From DYJE01 sp964637565 (GTDB taxonomy: Bacteria; Desulfobacterota; Desulfobacteria; Desulfobacterales; Desulfolunaceae): a stretch of DNA of 31,110 bases. The stretch lies in assembly GCA_964637565.1 (NCBI GenBank), contig CAZWTY010000046.1:1-31110 (forward strand), written 5' to 3'. Positions 15,532-23,643 of this stretch are shown here, in pieces. Positions within the stretch are counted from its first letter, which is position 1. Every line of letters begins with the position of its first letter. Under the pieces are notes generated by a model. The model had not been told where the DNA came from. It saw only the letters and a program-made list of their open reading frames with translations, and did not search any database. A program made the translations under genes and the position numbers.

Positions 15532-16284
15532 ATGACCAAAGACATCCCGTCGGTTCAGGATATCGTGGATCGGCTGCTCCAGCAGATCTATCTGAAAAAA
15601 CTCAAACCCGAGGAGAAACTCCCGCCCTTCAGGAGCCACGCGGAGGAGATGGGGGTGGACCCGTCCATGCTCAGGGCGGCCCTGAAACAGCTTGAAACCA
15701 TGAATCTCCTGGACATACGGCGAAGCGACGGAACCTACGTCAAACCCTATACGGAAAACGCCGGACTTGATTTCCTGTCCCGCCTTTTCTCCATCAGCCC
15801 TAAGGAAAACGAGGGCAAGGTGGTGGACGGATTTCTGGTGGACGAGGCCCTGGCTTTCTGGAACATGGTGTTCCCAGAAATTCTCATGGTGGCCACCGCC
15901 AACATGTCCCCCCTGGATGTGAAGGCGTTCATCGGCCTCATCGACCGCCAGATCGAAGGGGTGGACCAGGTCGACATCCTGGTGGACCTGGACATCGAAC
16001 TCCAGGACCGGGTGGCGGAACGGGCCAACAACATCGTGGTCACCCTGCTTTTCAATTCCCTCCGGCCCCTTCGCCTTCGTCTGACAGAATGCTTCTACCG
16101 GGGGCTTTCAAGGGACACACGGCTTCATTTTCTCGCCATGAAGAAAAAAGGCCTGTGCCGGCAGATGACCGGAGACCTGGATCTCAAATGGTCGGCGGAG
16201 GAGCACCGGAAAATCCTGGAAACCTACCGCCGGTCCATGCGCCAGGCCATGCTTCGGGAGATGATCGGCGACGGGCCGGAATGA
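15532..16284 (+). CDS. GntR-family transcriptional regulator
   Basis: A 250-residue regulator with an N-terminal GntR winged helix (about 8-72: VDRLLQQIYLKKLKPEEKLPPFRSHAEEMGVDPSMLRAALKQLETMNLLDIRRSDGTYV). An all-helical effector domain follows. The C-terminal half is FadR/FCD-like in length and pattern (LDIELQDRVAERANN), but the His residues that bind metal in FCD proteins are not obvious, so it may bind a carboxylate or acyl-CoA without metal. GGAGG at 15518-15522 sets the start at 15532; an upstream ATG at 15490 lacks a ribosome site. It is divergent from the oxidoreductase, and the paired TTGT-N4-ACAA sites between them are its likely targets. Confidence 0.85.
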   Translation: MTKDIPSVQDIVDRLLQQIYLKKLKPEEKLPPFRSHAEEMGVDPSMLRAALKQLETMNLLDIRRSDGTYVKPYTENAGLDFLSRLFSISPKENEGKVVDGFLVDEALAFWNMVFPEILMVATANMSPLDVKAFIGLIDRQIEGVDQVDILVDLDIELQDRVAERANNIVVTLLFNSLRPLRLRLTECFYRGLSRDTRLHFLAMKKKGLCRQMTGDLDLKWSAEEHRKILETYRRSMRQAMLREMIGDGPE

Positions 16285-16314
16285 TGGTGTTGTCCGGTTT
16301 GAGTGGCCTACAGG

Positions 16315-16337
16315 GGCCAGCTTTTGAAAAGCTGGAC
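16315..16337 (-). repeat. 23-bp palindromic repeat, copy 2
   Basis: An exact inverted copy of the 23 bp at 4903-4925, with core CCAGCTTTTGAAAAGCTGG. It lies in the 101-bp gap between the convergent GntR and TetR genes, where a hairpin could end both transcripts, although no T-run follows it. Confidence 0.7.
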
Positions 16338-16385
16338 GAGCATAGGGATAGACGGGTTATGACGAAGCGGAGTCGGTAGCCCGGG

Positions 16386-17024
16386 TCACTCCACACCGGA
16401 TTTTCGTCCGAGCAGTTCGGCCAGCATGCCGGCCCAGGCCTTTCGCATGGCCTTGTAGTGGTCCGCGTTGTCCATGGACAGGGACTGGAAGGACATGCCG
16501 CGGAGCAGGTAGAGGCTGAGGTTCATCACTGTTTCGGCCGTGAGGCCGGTTCGTGAGAACGGGGAAAGGTGCGTGGCCCAGATGCTGTCCAGTTCCTCGA
16601 AAAACGAGCGGATCACCGGGGTCAGCCTTTCCCGGAGTTCGTCGTCCGTCCGGCAGGCCACGTTGAACTCCACCCACACATCCCGGTATCGTCCCTGGTA
16701 AAACTGATCCCAGATAATCTCCAGCAACTCCCCGATGTCCAGCTCCCCGCCGGGACGTTGTCCTTCCACCAGGGTTTCAGCCACAGTTTTCGCCTTTTCG
16801 AGGGCCGTTGAAAGCAGGTACTCGCTGGCCGCGGCCACCAGGTCGTTTTTCGTGGCGTAGTGATGACGCCAGGCGCCCCGGGACGCTCCGGCCCTATCGA
16901 GAATCCGGGACAGGGACGCTCCGTGAAATCCGAAGGTCTGAAGGCAGGACAGGGTCGCCTCGATCAGGCGTAACCGCATTTTCTGGCTTTTTTCCTGCTG
17001 GTTTTTCCGGTTTTCACAGTCCAT
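16386..17024 (-). CDS. TetR/AcrR-family transcriptional regulator
   Basis: A 212-residue regulator of typical TetR length. The DNA-binding domain (about 16-62) reads RLIEATLSCLQTFGFHGASLSRILDRAGASRGAWRHHYATKNDLVAAA, with the helix-turn-helix and the H-Y-x-x-K-x-x-L signature. The remaining helices form an effector pocket that gives no clue to the ligand. ATG 17024 was chosen because AGGA precedes it at about 10 nt; a TTG at 17060 would add 12 residues. It is divergent from the feo operon with about 200 bp between. Nothing in the sequence links it to iron; its targets may be elsewhere. Confidence 0.87.
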   Translation of the reverse strand: MDCENRKNQQEKSQKMRLRLIEATLSCLQTFGFHGASLSRILDRAGASRGAWRHHYATKNDLVAAASEYLLSTALEKAKTVAETLVEGQRPGGELDIGELLEIIWDQFYQGRYRDVWVEFNVACRTDDELRERLTPVIRSFFEELDSIWATHLSPFSRTGLTAETVMNLSLYLLRGMSFQSLSMDNADHYKAMRKAWAGMLAELLGRKSGVE

Positions 17025-17158
17025 TGGGATTCCTGGTGATGTTGACAGATGATCATTCAATCCTTCCCAGGCATCTATACCGGAAAAACCACGCGCCGTG
17101 AACTTTTTTTAATGTCATTAATAATTTCGAACAAAACGAGAAGTATAAAATAATAGGT

Positions 17159-17188
17159 TTGACACAGAATAAAATTAGGTATACCTAA
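17159..17188 (+). promoter_or_regulatory. feo promoter with DtxR-like iron operator
   Basis: TTGACA (17159-17164), a 17-bp spacer and TACCTA (17182-17187) form the promoter. TTAGGTATACCTAA (17175-17188), a perfect 14-bp palindrome, covers the -10. TTAGG/CCTAA arms are the hallmark of DtxR/IdeR-type metalloregulator sites rather than of Fur boxes. Repression by Fe2+ (or Mn2+) is inferred. Confidence 0.72.
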
Positions 17189-17226
17189 ACAAATATTGAA
17201 ACTGAAACAAAATGAAGAGGGAATAT

Positions 17227-17460
17227 ATGACGACAATCAGTTTGAGACAGATGAACGTGGGCCAGAAAGGCATGATCGCCAATATCAACGCCGAGGGAGA
17301 AATGGGCCGGAGAATCAGGGATATGGGCCTGATCCGGGGCGCGGAGGTTTCGATCCAGGGCAGGGCTCCCCTGTACGACCCGGTGGCGGTGCGGATCAAA
17401 GGGTTTACCCTGACCTTGCGGAACAACGAAGCCGATTACATCAGCGTGGAGGTCCAGTAA
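17227..17460 (+). CDS. feoA: Ferrous iron transport protein A (FeoA)
   Basis: A 77-residue SH3-like FeoA protein, a cytosolic accessory of the FeoB iron transporter. Typical features are the GQKGMIANINAEGEMGRRIRDMGLIRGAEV core and the closing VRIKGFTLTLRNNEADYISVEV. ATG 17227 is preferred over ATG 17212 because GAAGAGGGA (17214-17222) stands at ribosome-site distance from 17227 and begins inside the 17212 codon run. It precedes feoB by 3 bp. The DtxR-like palindrome upstream suggests iron control. Confidence 0.92.
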   Translation: MTTISLRQMNVGQKGMIANINAEGEMGRRIRDMGLIRGAEVSIQGRAPLYDPVAVRIKGFTLTLRNNEADYISVEVQ

Positions 17461-17463
17461 ACC

Positions 17464-19641
17464 ATGAACGCGACCATTGCCCTTGCAGGGAACCCCAATT
17501 CAGGAAAGACCACCCTTTTCAACGCCCTGACCGGTGCCCGGCAGCACGTGGGAAACTATCCCGGTGTCACCGTGGAAAAGAAAACCGGAACCTATATCAA
17601 GGAAGACAGGCGGATCACCGTGGTGGATCTTCCCGGAACTTACTCCCTGACCGCCTTCTCTCCTGAAGAGGTGGCGGCCCGTGATTTCCTGGTCCGGGAA
17701 AAACCCCAGGTGGTGGTGAACATCGTGGACGCCTCCAACCTGGAGCGGCACCTTTACCTCACCGTCCAGTTCATGGAGATGGGCGTTCCCGTGTGCCTGG
17801 CCCTGAACATGATGGATGTGGCGAAAACCCGGGGGATCGACATCCAGGTCTCCCGCCTGTCCGAGCTCCTGGGTGTTCCCGTGATTCCCACGGTGGCCAG
17901 GAGCGGCAGAGGAAAAGACGAACTGATGGACACGGTCAGCGCAAAAGGCATGTCCTTCGACAAAGGGCCTTTGCGGTTATCCTACGGAGATGACCTGGAC
18001 CATGCCCTGAACGCCATGGAGGCCCTGATTCGTCCCTGCCAGGCCATTTCCGGACTCTACGACGCCCGCTGGGTGGCCCTGAAGTTTCTGGAGAACGACA
18101 GGAAAATCCAGGGTGAAGTGAAAGAATCAAACGCCGGTCTTTACGATGCCCTCATGAAAATCACCGACGAGGTCACGGACCACCTGAAAAAAACCCTGGC
18201 CACCCATCCCGAAGCCATGATCGCCGACTACCGCTACGGCTACATCAGCTCGATCATGAAGCAGGGCGTGATGGCCCACCGCTATGACGAAAACAGGCTG
18301 TACATGTCGGACAGGATCGACAAGGTCCTGGTGAACCGGCTGGTGGGCCCCATCATCATGGCTTCTGTCCTTTTCGGCCTCTACTATTTCACCTTTGCCC
18401 TGAGCGAGGCCCCGGTGGCCTGGCTCGAGCAGGCCATAGCCTGGATCGGAGGCCTGGCCGAGGCCCACATGGCCGACGGTCTTTTGAAGTCCCTGGTGGT
18501 TTCAGGAGTCATCGACGGCGTGGGCGGGGTTCTGGGCTTCGCTCCCCTGATCATGTTCATGTTTTTCGGGATCGCCATCCTCGAAGATTCGGGCTACCTG
18601 GCCCGGGTGGCCTACATGCTGGACCGGGTGTTCCGGGTGTTCGGGCTCCACGGCAGTTCGGTCATGGCTTTTATCGTGAGCGGAGGTATCGCCGGCGGCT
18701 GCGCCGTGCCCGGCGTTATGGCCAGCCGGACCTTGAGGTCCCCCAAGGAGCGCCTGGCCACCCTTCTCACCGTGCCGTTCATGAACTGCGGGGCCAAACT
18801 CCCGGTGTTCGCCCTTCTGGTGGGGGCGTTCTTTTCGAAGAACGAGGCGGGCATGATGATGGCCATTACGGCGATCTCCTGGCTCGGGGCCCTTCTGGCC
18901 GCCAAATTCCTGAGGATGACCCTGATCCGGGGGGAATCCACACCCTTTGTCATGGAGCTGCCGCCTTACCGGCTGCCCACCTTGAAAGGGCTTCTGATCC
19001 ATACCTTCGAGCGGACGTTTCAGTACGTGAAAAAGGCGGGGACCACCATTCTGGGAATCTCCATCATTCTCTGGGCCATGATGACCTTCCCAGGACTTCC
19101 GGATTCCGAGAAGGAAAAATTCGACACCAGAAAGGCCCAGGTCGAAGCCTCTGTTTCAGAAACGGAAAAAGACCCGGCTGTTCTTGAAAAAAGGGCCGAG
19201 GCGGTCAAGCTGATCGAAGCGGAAGAAAGCGGAGCGGCCTTGCGTCATTCCCTGGCCGGACGCATCGGGTCGGCTTTTGAAGGGGTCTCGTCCCTGGCCG
19301 GTTTCGACTGGCGGACCAACATCGCCCTGGTGGGCGGGTTTGCAGCCAAGGAAGTGATCGTGTCCACCCTGGGAACCGCCTATTCCATGGGAGAGGTGGA
19401 CGCCGAGGAATCCGGGTCCCTGAGTGACGCCCTGGCCGCCAATCCCGGCTGGAGTCCCCTGACGGCCCTGTCCCTGATCATTTTCACGATTTTTTATGCC
19501 CCCTGCTTTGTCACGGTGGTGTGCATCGTGAAAGAATCGGGCTCCTGGAAATGGGGTCTGTTCTCCATGGCCTTCAACACCACGGTAGCCTTTGTTCTGG
19601 CGGCCCTGGTCTACCAGAGCGGAAAACTCATGGGTTTCTGA
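17464..19641 (+). CDS. feoB: Ferrous iron transport protein B (FeoB)
   Basis: A 725-residue inner-membrane Fe2+ transporter. The N-terminal G domain shows G1 GNPNSGKT (9-16), G2 GVTVEKK (34-40), G3 DLPG (55-58) and G4 NMMD (115-118). A helical GDI-like domain runs to about 270. The C-terminal membrane part has two Gate-type repeats; the conserved GGIAGGCAVPGVMASRT and FMNCGAKLPVFALL segments lie in the first half and PCFVTVVCIVKESG near the end. Cys in CAVPG and NCGAKLP are the usual candidates for the Fe2+ path. A charged, mostly helical insert (KEKFDTRKAQVEASVSETEK onward) precedes the last membrane helices. It forms an operon with feoA and a small Cys-rich protein. Confidence 0.95.
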   Translation: MNATIALAGNPNSGKTTLFNALTGARQHVGNYPGVTVEKKTGTYIKEDRRITVVDLPGTYSLTAFSPEEVAARDFLVREKPQVVVNIVDASNLERHLYLTVQFMEMGVPVCLALNMMDVAKTRGIDIQVSRLSELLGVPVIPTVARSGRGKDELMDTVSAKGMSFDKGPLRLSYGDDLDHALNAMEALIRPCQAISGLYDARWVALKFLENDRKIQGEVKESNAGLYDALMKITDEVTDHLKKTLATHPEAMIADYRYGYISSIMKQGVMAHRYDENRLYMSDRIDKVLVNRLVGPIIMASVLFGLYYFTFALSEAPVAWLEQAIAWIGGLAEAHMADGLLKSLVVSGVIDGVGGVLGFAPLIMFMFFGIAILEDSGYLARVAYMLDRVFRVFGLHGSSVMAFIVSGGIAGGCAVPGVMASRTLRSPKERLATLLTVPFMNCGAKLPVFALLVGAFFSKNEAGMMMAITAISWLGALLAAKFLRMTLIRGESTPFVMELPPYRLPTLKGLLIHTFERTFQYVKKAGTTILGISIILWAMMTFPGLPDSEKEKFDTRKAQVEASVSETEKDPAVLEKRAEAVKLIEAEESGAALRHSLAGRIGSAFEGVSSLAGFDWRTNIALVGGFAAKEVIVSTLGTAYSMGEVDAEESGSLSDALAANPGWSPLTALSLIIFTIFYAPCFVTVVCIVKESGSWKWGLFSMAFNTTVAFVLAALVYQSGKLMGF

Positions 19642-19673
19642 GCTGAAAAAACCTGTGGAAAAGGAGAGTAACA

Positions 19674-19865
19674 ATGGAAACACTGATTGTCGTTCTGATC
19701 GTGACCGGCGCCGCCGTCCTGATGATCCGGCGTTTCATGAAGAAACTGAAACCCGGCGCCTCCTGCGGCTGCGACGGCTGCGCGGGCTGCGAAACCCCGC
19801 CCCAGGGAGGCTGCGGCATTCAGGATAAGATAAACGTTCAGGATTTTCCGATAAACCGGAACTGA
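19674..19865 (+). CDS. FeoB-associated Cys-rich membrane protein
   Basis: A 63-residue protein with one N-terminal membrane helix (LIVVLIVTGAAVLMI), a basic turn (RRFMKKLK), and a Cys cluster, SCGCDGCAGCETPPQGGC. This is the pattern of the small FeoB-associated Cys-rich proteins found third in many feo operons. They may pass or sense iron at FeoB, though the role is not proven. It starts 32 bp after feoB with GGAGAG as the ribosome site. A strong terminator follows, so feoA, feoB and this gene make one unit. Confidence 0.88.
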   Translation: METLIVVLIVTGAAVLMIRRFMKKLKPGASCGCDGCAGCETPPQGGCGIQDKINVQDFPINRN

Positions 19866-19875
19866 CGGGAGCAGG

Positions 19876-19901
19876 GCCTCCGGTATGTGCCGGAGGCTTT
19901 T
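19876..19901 (+). terminator. Rho-independent terminator of the feo operon
   Basis: GCCTCCGG (19876-19883), loop TATGTG, CCGGAGGC (19890-19897), then TTTTGTGT. The perfect 8-bp G+C-rich stem with a T-rich tail lies 10 bp after the last feo gene and just before the converging antiporter gene. Confidence 0.8.
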
Positions 19902-19914
19902 GTGTCAGAATGTC

Positions 19915-20883
19915 TCAACCCGAAACCACACCGGCCACCAGCCAGGTGGTGTATCCGAGGTAGGCGAGAAAAAGGACGCCGCCTTCGAAACGGTTGATGC
20001 GCCCGGGGCCCCGGAAACCGAAACCCACGACAAAGAGGGACAGGGTCAGGGCCCCCATGGTCAGGATATCCCGCGAGAAAACTTCTTGCACCACCTCCAT
20101 GGGGTGGATCAGGCCCGCGATGCCCACCACGGCCAGGGTGTTGAACAGGTTGGAGCCGATGACGTTGCCGATGGCGATGTCGTGTTCGCCTTTCCTTGCC
20201 GCGATGATCGAAGAGGCCAGCTCGGGCAGGGAAGTTCCCACCGCCACGACGGTAAGCCCGATGATCAGATCGCTGACCCCCATGGCCGTGGCGATTTCCA
20301 CCGCTCCCCAAACCAGAATCCGGGAACTCACCACAAGAAAAACAAGTCCCACCACCAGCCAGAACAGGGCCGGCTTGAGGGGCATGGCGTGAACGGCCAG
20401 CTGCCGTTCGACCTCCGTTCCCAGAAGATCCGGTTTGTTGGCCAGCCCTTCACGGATCGCCCAGAGCATGAGCAGGGAAAACACAGCCATGAGAACCGTG
20501 GCGTCCATGCGGGAAAGGCTGCCGTCGTAAACCTGGTAGGCGGCCAGGGCCGTGACGGCCGTGAGAACGGGAAGTTCTTTTTTCAGGATCAGGGAATGCA
20601 CGGAAACCGGGTTGATCAGGGCGGTGATCCCCAGAATCAGGGCGATGTTGGTGATGTTGGAACCGTAAGCGTTGCCCAGGGCGATGCCCGGGTTTCCTTT
20701 CAGGGATGAGATGGTCGACACCACGAGTTCAGGGGCCGAGGTTCCAAACCCCACGATGACCATGCCGATGAGAAGGGACGGCATGCCGAAGTGACGGGCC
20801 GTGGATGCGGAGCCTTCCACGAACCGGTCGGCACTCCAGACCAGGACAGCCAGGCCGGCGAGAACGGCGAGAACGGGAAGCAT
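19915..20883 (-). CDS. CaCA-family Ca2+/Na+ (or H+) antiporter, YrbG-like
   Basis: A 322-residue membrane protein with about ten helices and the two inverted alpha-repeats of the cation/Ca2+ exchanger family. Repeat 1 has IVGFGTSAPELVVS and GNAYGSNITN; repeat 2 has AVGTSLPELASSIIAARKGEHDIAIGNVIGSNLFN. The acidic E in each SAPEL/SLPEL motif is the known Ca2+ ligand. It should export Ca2+ in exchange for Na+ or H+. Its ATG overlaps the stop of the preceding ThDP-enzyme gene by one base (TGATG), so it is translated by coupling. A link between the two activities is not obvious. Confidence 0.9.
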   Translation of the reverse strand: MLPVLAVLAGLAVLVWSADRFVEGSASTARHFGMPSLLIGMVIVGFGTSAPELVVSTISSLKGNPGIALGNAYGSNITNIALILGITALINPVSVHSLILKKELPVLTAVTALAAYQVYDGSLSRMDATVLMAVFSLLMLWAIREGLANKPDLLGTEVERQLAVHAMPLKPALFWLVVGLVFLVVSSRILVWGAVEIATAMGVSDLIIGLTVVAVGTSLPELASSIIAARKGEHDIAIGNVIGSNLFNTLAVVGIAGLIHPMEVVQEVFSRDILTMGALTLSLFVVGFGFRGPGRINRFEGGVLFLAYLGYTTWLVAGVVSG

Positions 20884-22649
20884 CAGGGTTCCGATGGGGC
20901 ACCGCCTTGGGAACGAGATGGGGCTTTCTTTTTCTGGAGCCGTCTTTTTCCTGATCGGACGGTGAGCCGGACCCGGTCGCTCCAGGGAAGGCGCAGGAAG
21001 TTGGTTTTGATGATTCCCCGGGTAAACCAGGTTTTCACCGAGTAGTCGATGGCCACCTCCACCACCACGGGCTTGCCTTTTGCCGACGCCTGAAGGGCCT
21101 GGGGTATGGTTTTTTCCACAAGGCCGTCATTGGGAATGTAAAAATAGAGGGCGTTCACGGCATTGGCGAACGCCTTGGTGCTGTAGTCCGGAAGAATGGC
21201 GCTTGTTTCCCGGGCGTAGGCGAATTTCTGGAGCTGGGCGATCTGGCTCAGGTTCTTGTCCCGCATCACGAAGATCACCGGAGCCACGGACAGGTGGGAG
21301 GCCGTGAGAAGTTCAAAGCCTGTCATCAGGATAGCCCCGTCTCCCGCGATGGCGATGACCTCCCGTCCCGGGTTGACGAGTTTGGCTCCGATGGCCGCCG
21401 GAACCGAGTAGCCCATGCACGAATAATCGATGGGACCGATGAAAAGCCCCGGTTTTTCGAGCCGGAGCATTTCCATGGCCAGAAAGGTCCCGTTGCCGCT
21501 GTCCGTGGTGAAGATGGCGTCGTCACTGGTGAATTTCTGGAGTGTGGAGAAGAAATGCCAGGGGGAGACGCCTTTTTTGCTTTTCTGCTTGGTCCAGCGC
21601 TGGATCGTTTCCAGGTGACCTGTTCTGATTTCGGAGATCAGGGCGGTGTTTTTGGGATGCCGTTCCACCAGGGGGGCCAGGGTCCGGAGAAAGCTTCCCG
21701 CATCGGACACGATGGGGAGACGGGCCCGGTAATTGACGTTGTGAACCTCGGGGTTGATGTCCACATGGATCATGTTTTCCGGAGGACGGATGCCGTAACT
21801 GGCCGTGGCCACTTCCCCGAACCGGCAGCCGATGGCCAGGAGGCAGTCGCAGCGTTCCATGATCCGGGTGACGAAAGGCGGGGCCGAGTTCCCGAAACCG
21901 TTCCAGAGAAACAGCTCGTGGCTTTCGGGAAACACCCCTTTGCCCTGGATGGTGGTGACCACGGGGGCGCAGAGTTTTTCCGCCAGCTCGTACAGGAGAA
22001 AGGGGGTGTTTTTCGCCCCGTTGCCCGCGTAGATGGCCGGCCGTTTGGATTCGTTCAGCATCCGGGCCGCCCGCAGCATGTCGTCGGAACTGGGCAGGGA
22101 GGGGATATAGGGCGGCCTGCTGTACACCAGGCCGGGGGTGTCGAACATGGTGAGGTAGAGGTTGGCCGGGATTTCCACCGCCACCGGGCCGGGTGTCCGG
22201 GACCGGGCGATCTGGATGGCGCTGCGCAAGGTGTGGTAGATGTCTTCTGCGGACACCACATGGAACACGTCCTTGCACACGGGCTTCAGGAGGGCCAGCT
22301 GGTCGATGTCGTGGAGCTGGTACATCTTTCCCGTGTCGGTTCTCACGCCGCAGGCCAGGACAAGAAGGGGGATGTTGTCCATGAAGGCTTCGGCGATGCC
22401 GGACAGGGCGTGGGTCACGCCGGGGCCGGGCACCAGGTTGACCACGCCGATGCTGTCCGAGGTCCTGGACACGGCGTCGGCCATGAACGAGGCGCTCTGC
22501 TCGTCGGTCACCAGGATGGACCGGATCTGGCCGGAATCTTCGAGGGCGTCGTACAGCTCGATGTTGTGGGTTCCGGGAATGCCGAACGTGTAAAGGACGC
22601 CCTCGTCTTCCAGCGCTTTTACAACGGCCGTGGCTCCCTGTACCTTCAT
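20883..22649 (-). CDS. Thiamine-diphosphate enzyme, acetolactate-synthase-like
   Basis: A 588-residue enzyme with the three-domain order of the acetolactate synthase/pyruvate oxidase superfamily. The N-terminal PYR domain has the catalytic E50 (TDEQSASFMADA). The central domain is about 190-345. The C-terminal PP domain has G436-D-G...N466 (GDGAILMTGFELLTA, then RDKNLSQI), which binds ThDP and Mg2+. It differs from true acetolactate synthases in having TDEQ rather than RHEQ near E50 and a basic tail (RSGKRRLQKKK), and no small subunit gene is nearby. The reaction is therefore open: a decarboxylase, ligase or acyltransferase on a 2-oxo acid. It begins after a terminator and is coupled to the Ca2+ antiporter. 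Confidence 0.83.
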   Translation of the reverse strand: MKVQGATAVVKALEDEGVLYTFGIPGTHNIELYDALEDSGQIRSILVTDEQSASFMADAVSRTSDSIGVVNLVPGPGVTHALSGIAEAFMDNIPLLVLACGVRTDTGKMYQLHDIDQLALLKPVCKDVFHVVSAEDIYHTLRSAIQIARSRTPGPVAVEIPANLYLTMFDTPGLVYSRPPYIPSLPSSDDMLRAARMLNESKRPAIYAGNGAKNTPFLLYELAEKLCAPVVTTIQGKGVFPESHELFLWNGFGNSAPPFVTRIMERCDCLLAIGCRFGEVATASYGIRPPENMIHVDINPEVHNVNYRARLPIVSDAGSFLRTLAPLVERHPKNTALISEIRTGHLETIQRWTKQKSKKGVSPWHFFSTLQKFTSDDAIFTTDSGNGTFLAMEMLRLEKPGLFIGPIDYSCMGYSVPAAIGAKLVNPGREVIAIAGDGAILMTGFELLTASHLSVAPVIFVMRDKNLSQIAQLQKFAYARETSAILPDYSTKAFANAVNALYFYIPNDGLVEKTIPQALQASAKGKPVVVEVAIDYSVKTWFTRGIIKTNFLRLPWSDRVRLTVRSGKRRLQKKKAPSRSQGGAPSEP

Positions 22650-22681
22650 TCTGCTGAACCGTCCTGTATAAAAACCGTTAA

Positions 22682-22708
22682 AAAAACTTCCGTGATCCGG
22701 AAGTTTTT
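22682..22708. terminator. Bidirectional-type terminator behind the YkgJ operon
   Basis: AAAAACTTCCG (22682-22692), loop TGATC, CGGAAGTTTTT (22698-22708). The stem is flanked by A on one side and T on the other, so it reads as a terminator on both strands. On the minus strand it ends the dGTPase-YkgJ-YkgJ transcript (T-run of seven) before the ThDP gene. The remainder of 22650-22863 shows no gene. Confidence 0.8.
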
Positions 22709-22863
22709 CATGGGTCTTTGATTGATGGTTGTCTGATCGTGCCCTTTGGCGCGGGTGGACGCTTGTTTCCCACTCAAACCCGCCGTATCATCCCTGTGTG
22801 AACCTAACCGCTTGAACAGGGCTTGTCAAATCTTTTGTGGCGGCCGGGCGCAGGGACGAGGGA

Positions 22864-23643
22864 CTACCTGGGCTTCAGCTGGGAGGACGGCCGGCCGAAA
22901 AGGGTGACCCGGACAAAGGCGAAACCGAATTTCAACAGGTCCAGATCGTTTTTCCTGATTTTTTTCTGAAGCTCCGGCTTGACTTTGAAACGCTTGAGAA
23001 AAGAACTGCCGAACACGAAATCCCTGAAGCTGTCGATGTTGTAGACCGCCATGAAGGCCATTTTCGCCCGTGGGCCGGAAGGGCCTTCCGCGCCCCAGGG
23101 GTTTGCCATGAACAGGTTTTTCACTTCGGCCCAGAGTTCGGTCATGCTGTTGTAGACGGCGGCGTCCTGATCGGAGGCCCAGGTGGCCAGGGAGAAGGCC
23201 CGGCTTTGTTTCCGGCCTTCACAGAAATCGGGGGGACGGAAGAAGTGAACGGGTTCGGGTTTGCCCGAGGCTCTGAAAATCATGCCCTGCTCCACGGGAA
23301 AGGTCCGGCAGGTGTCGGGCCGGTCCGGGTACACCGAACAGCCCTGGTCCGTGAGAAAGGGGCAGGTGGCCTGGTCGTTGTCCGCCATGCGGAGAAGCAC
23401 GTCGGGAAAGTGGTTGCCCGGTCTCAGCACCACGTCGGTGTGGCGGTCGATGAACTCGCCCGAAGAGATCTTCAGGTTGTTTTTCAGCCGGAGAACATCG
23501 TAAGGGTAGAGGAACAGGTTGAGATTCCGGCAGCACAGGTTGAAACAGGACAGGCCCGGCCGACATTCGAAATGGAAGGTGTCGGTTTTCCCCAGCCGCT
23601 GTCCGGGCAGGTCGTCGATGTGGTCAAGGTCCACCGATTTCAT
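22864..23643 (-). CDS. YkgJ-family cysteine-cluster protein (1)
   Basis: A 259-residue protein of the YkgJ/UPF0153 family. The signature Cys sites are C27, C33, C37-C38 (CRPGLSCFNLCC), C94 (ATCPFL), C102 (GCSVYPDRPDTC) and C112. The pattern suggests bound zinc or an Fe-S cluster; its function is unknown. A basic C-terminal tail (KKIRKNDLDLLKFGFAFVRVTLFG) extends past the conserved core. The gene overlaps the preceding YkgJ gene by 4 bp (ATGA), and both follow a dGTPase-like gene, so the three are one operon read on the minus strand. Confidence 0.82.
   Translation of the reverse strand: MKSVDLDHIDDLPGQRLGKTDTFHFECRPGLSCFNLCCRNLNLFLYPYDVLRLKNNLKISSGEFIDRHTDVVLRPGNHFPDVLLRMADNDQATCPFLTDQGCSVYPDRPDTCRTFPVEQGMIFRASGKPEPVHFFRPPDFCEGRKQSRAFSLATWASDQDAAVYNSMTELWAEVKNLFMANPWGAEGPSGPRAKMAFMAVYNIDSFRDFVFGSSFLKRFKVKPELQKKIRKNDLDLLKFGFAFVRVTLFGRPSSQLKPR

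Noticed and set aside
21294..22721. 475-residue plus-strand ORF opposite the ThDP enzyme
   Set aside because: Low-complexity Gly/His/Val composition; the minus-strand frame carries catalytic E50 and the GDG...N motif.
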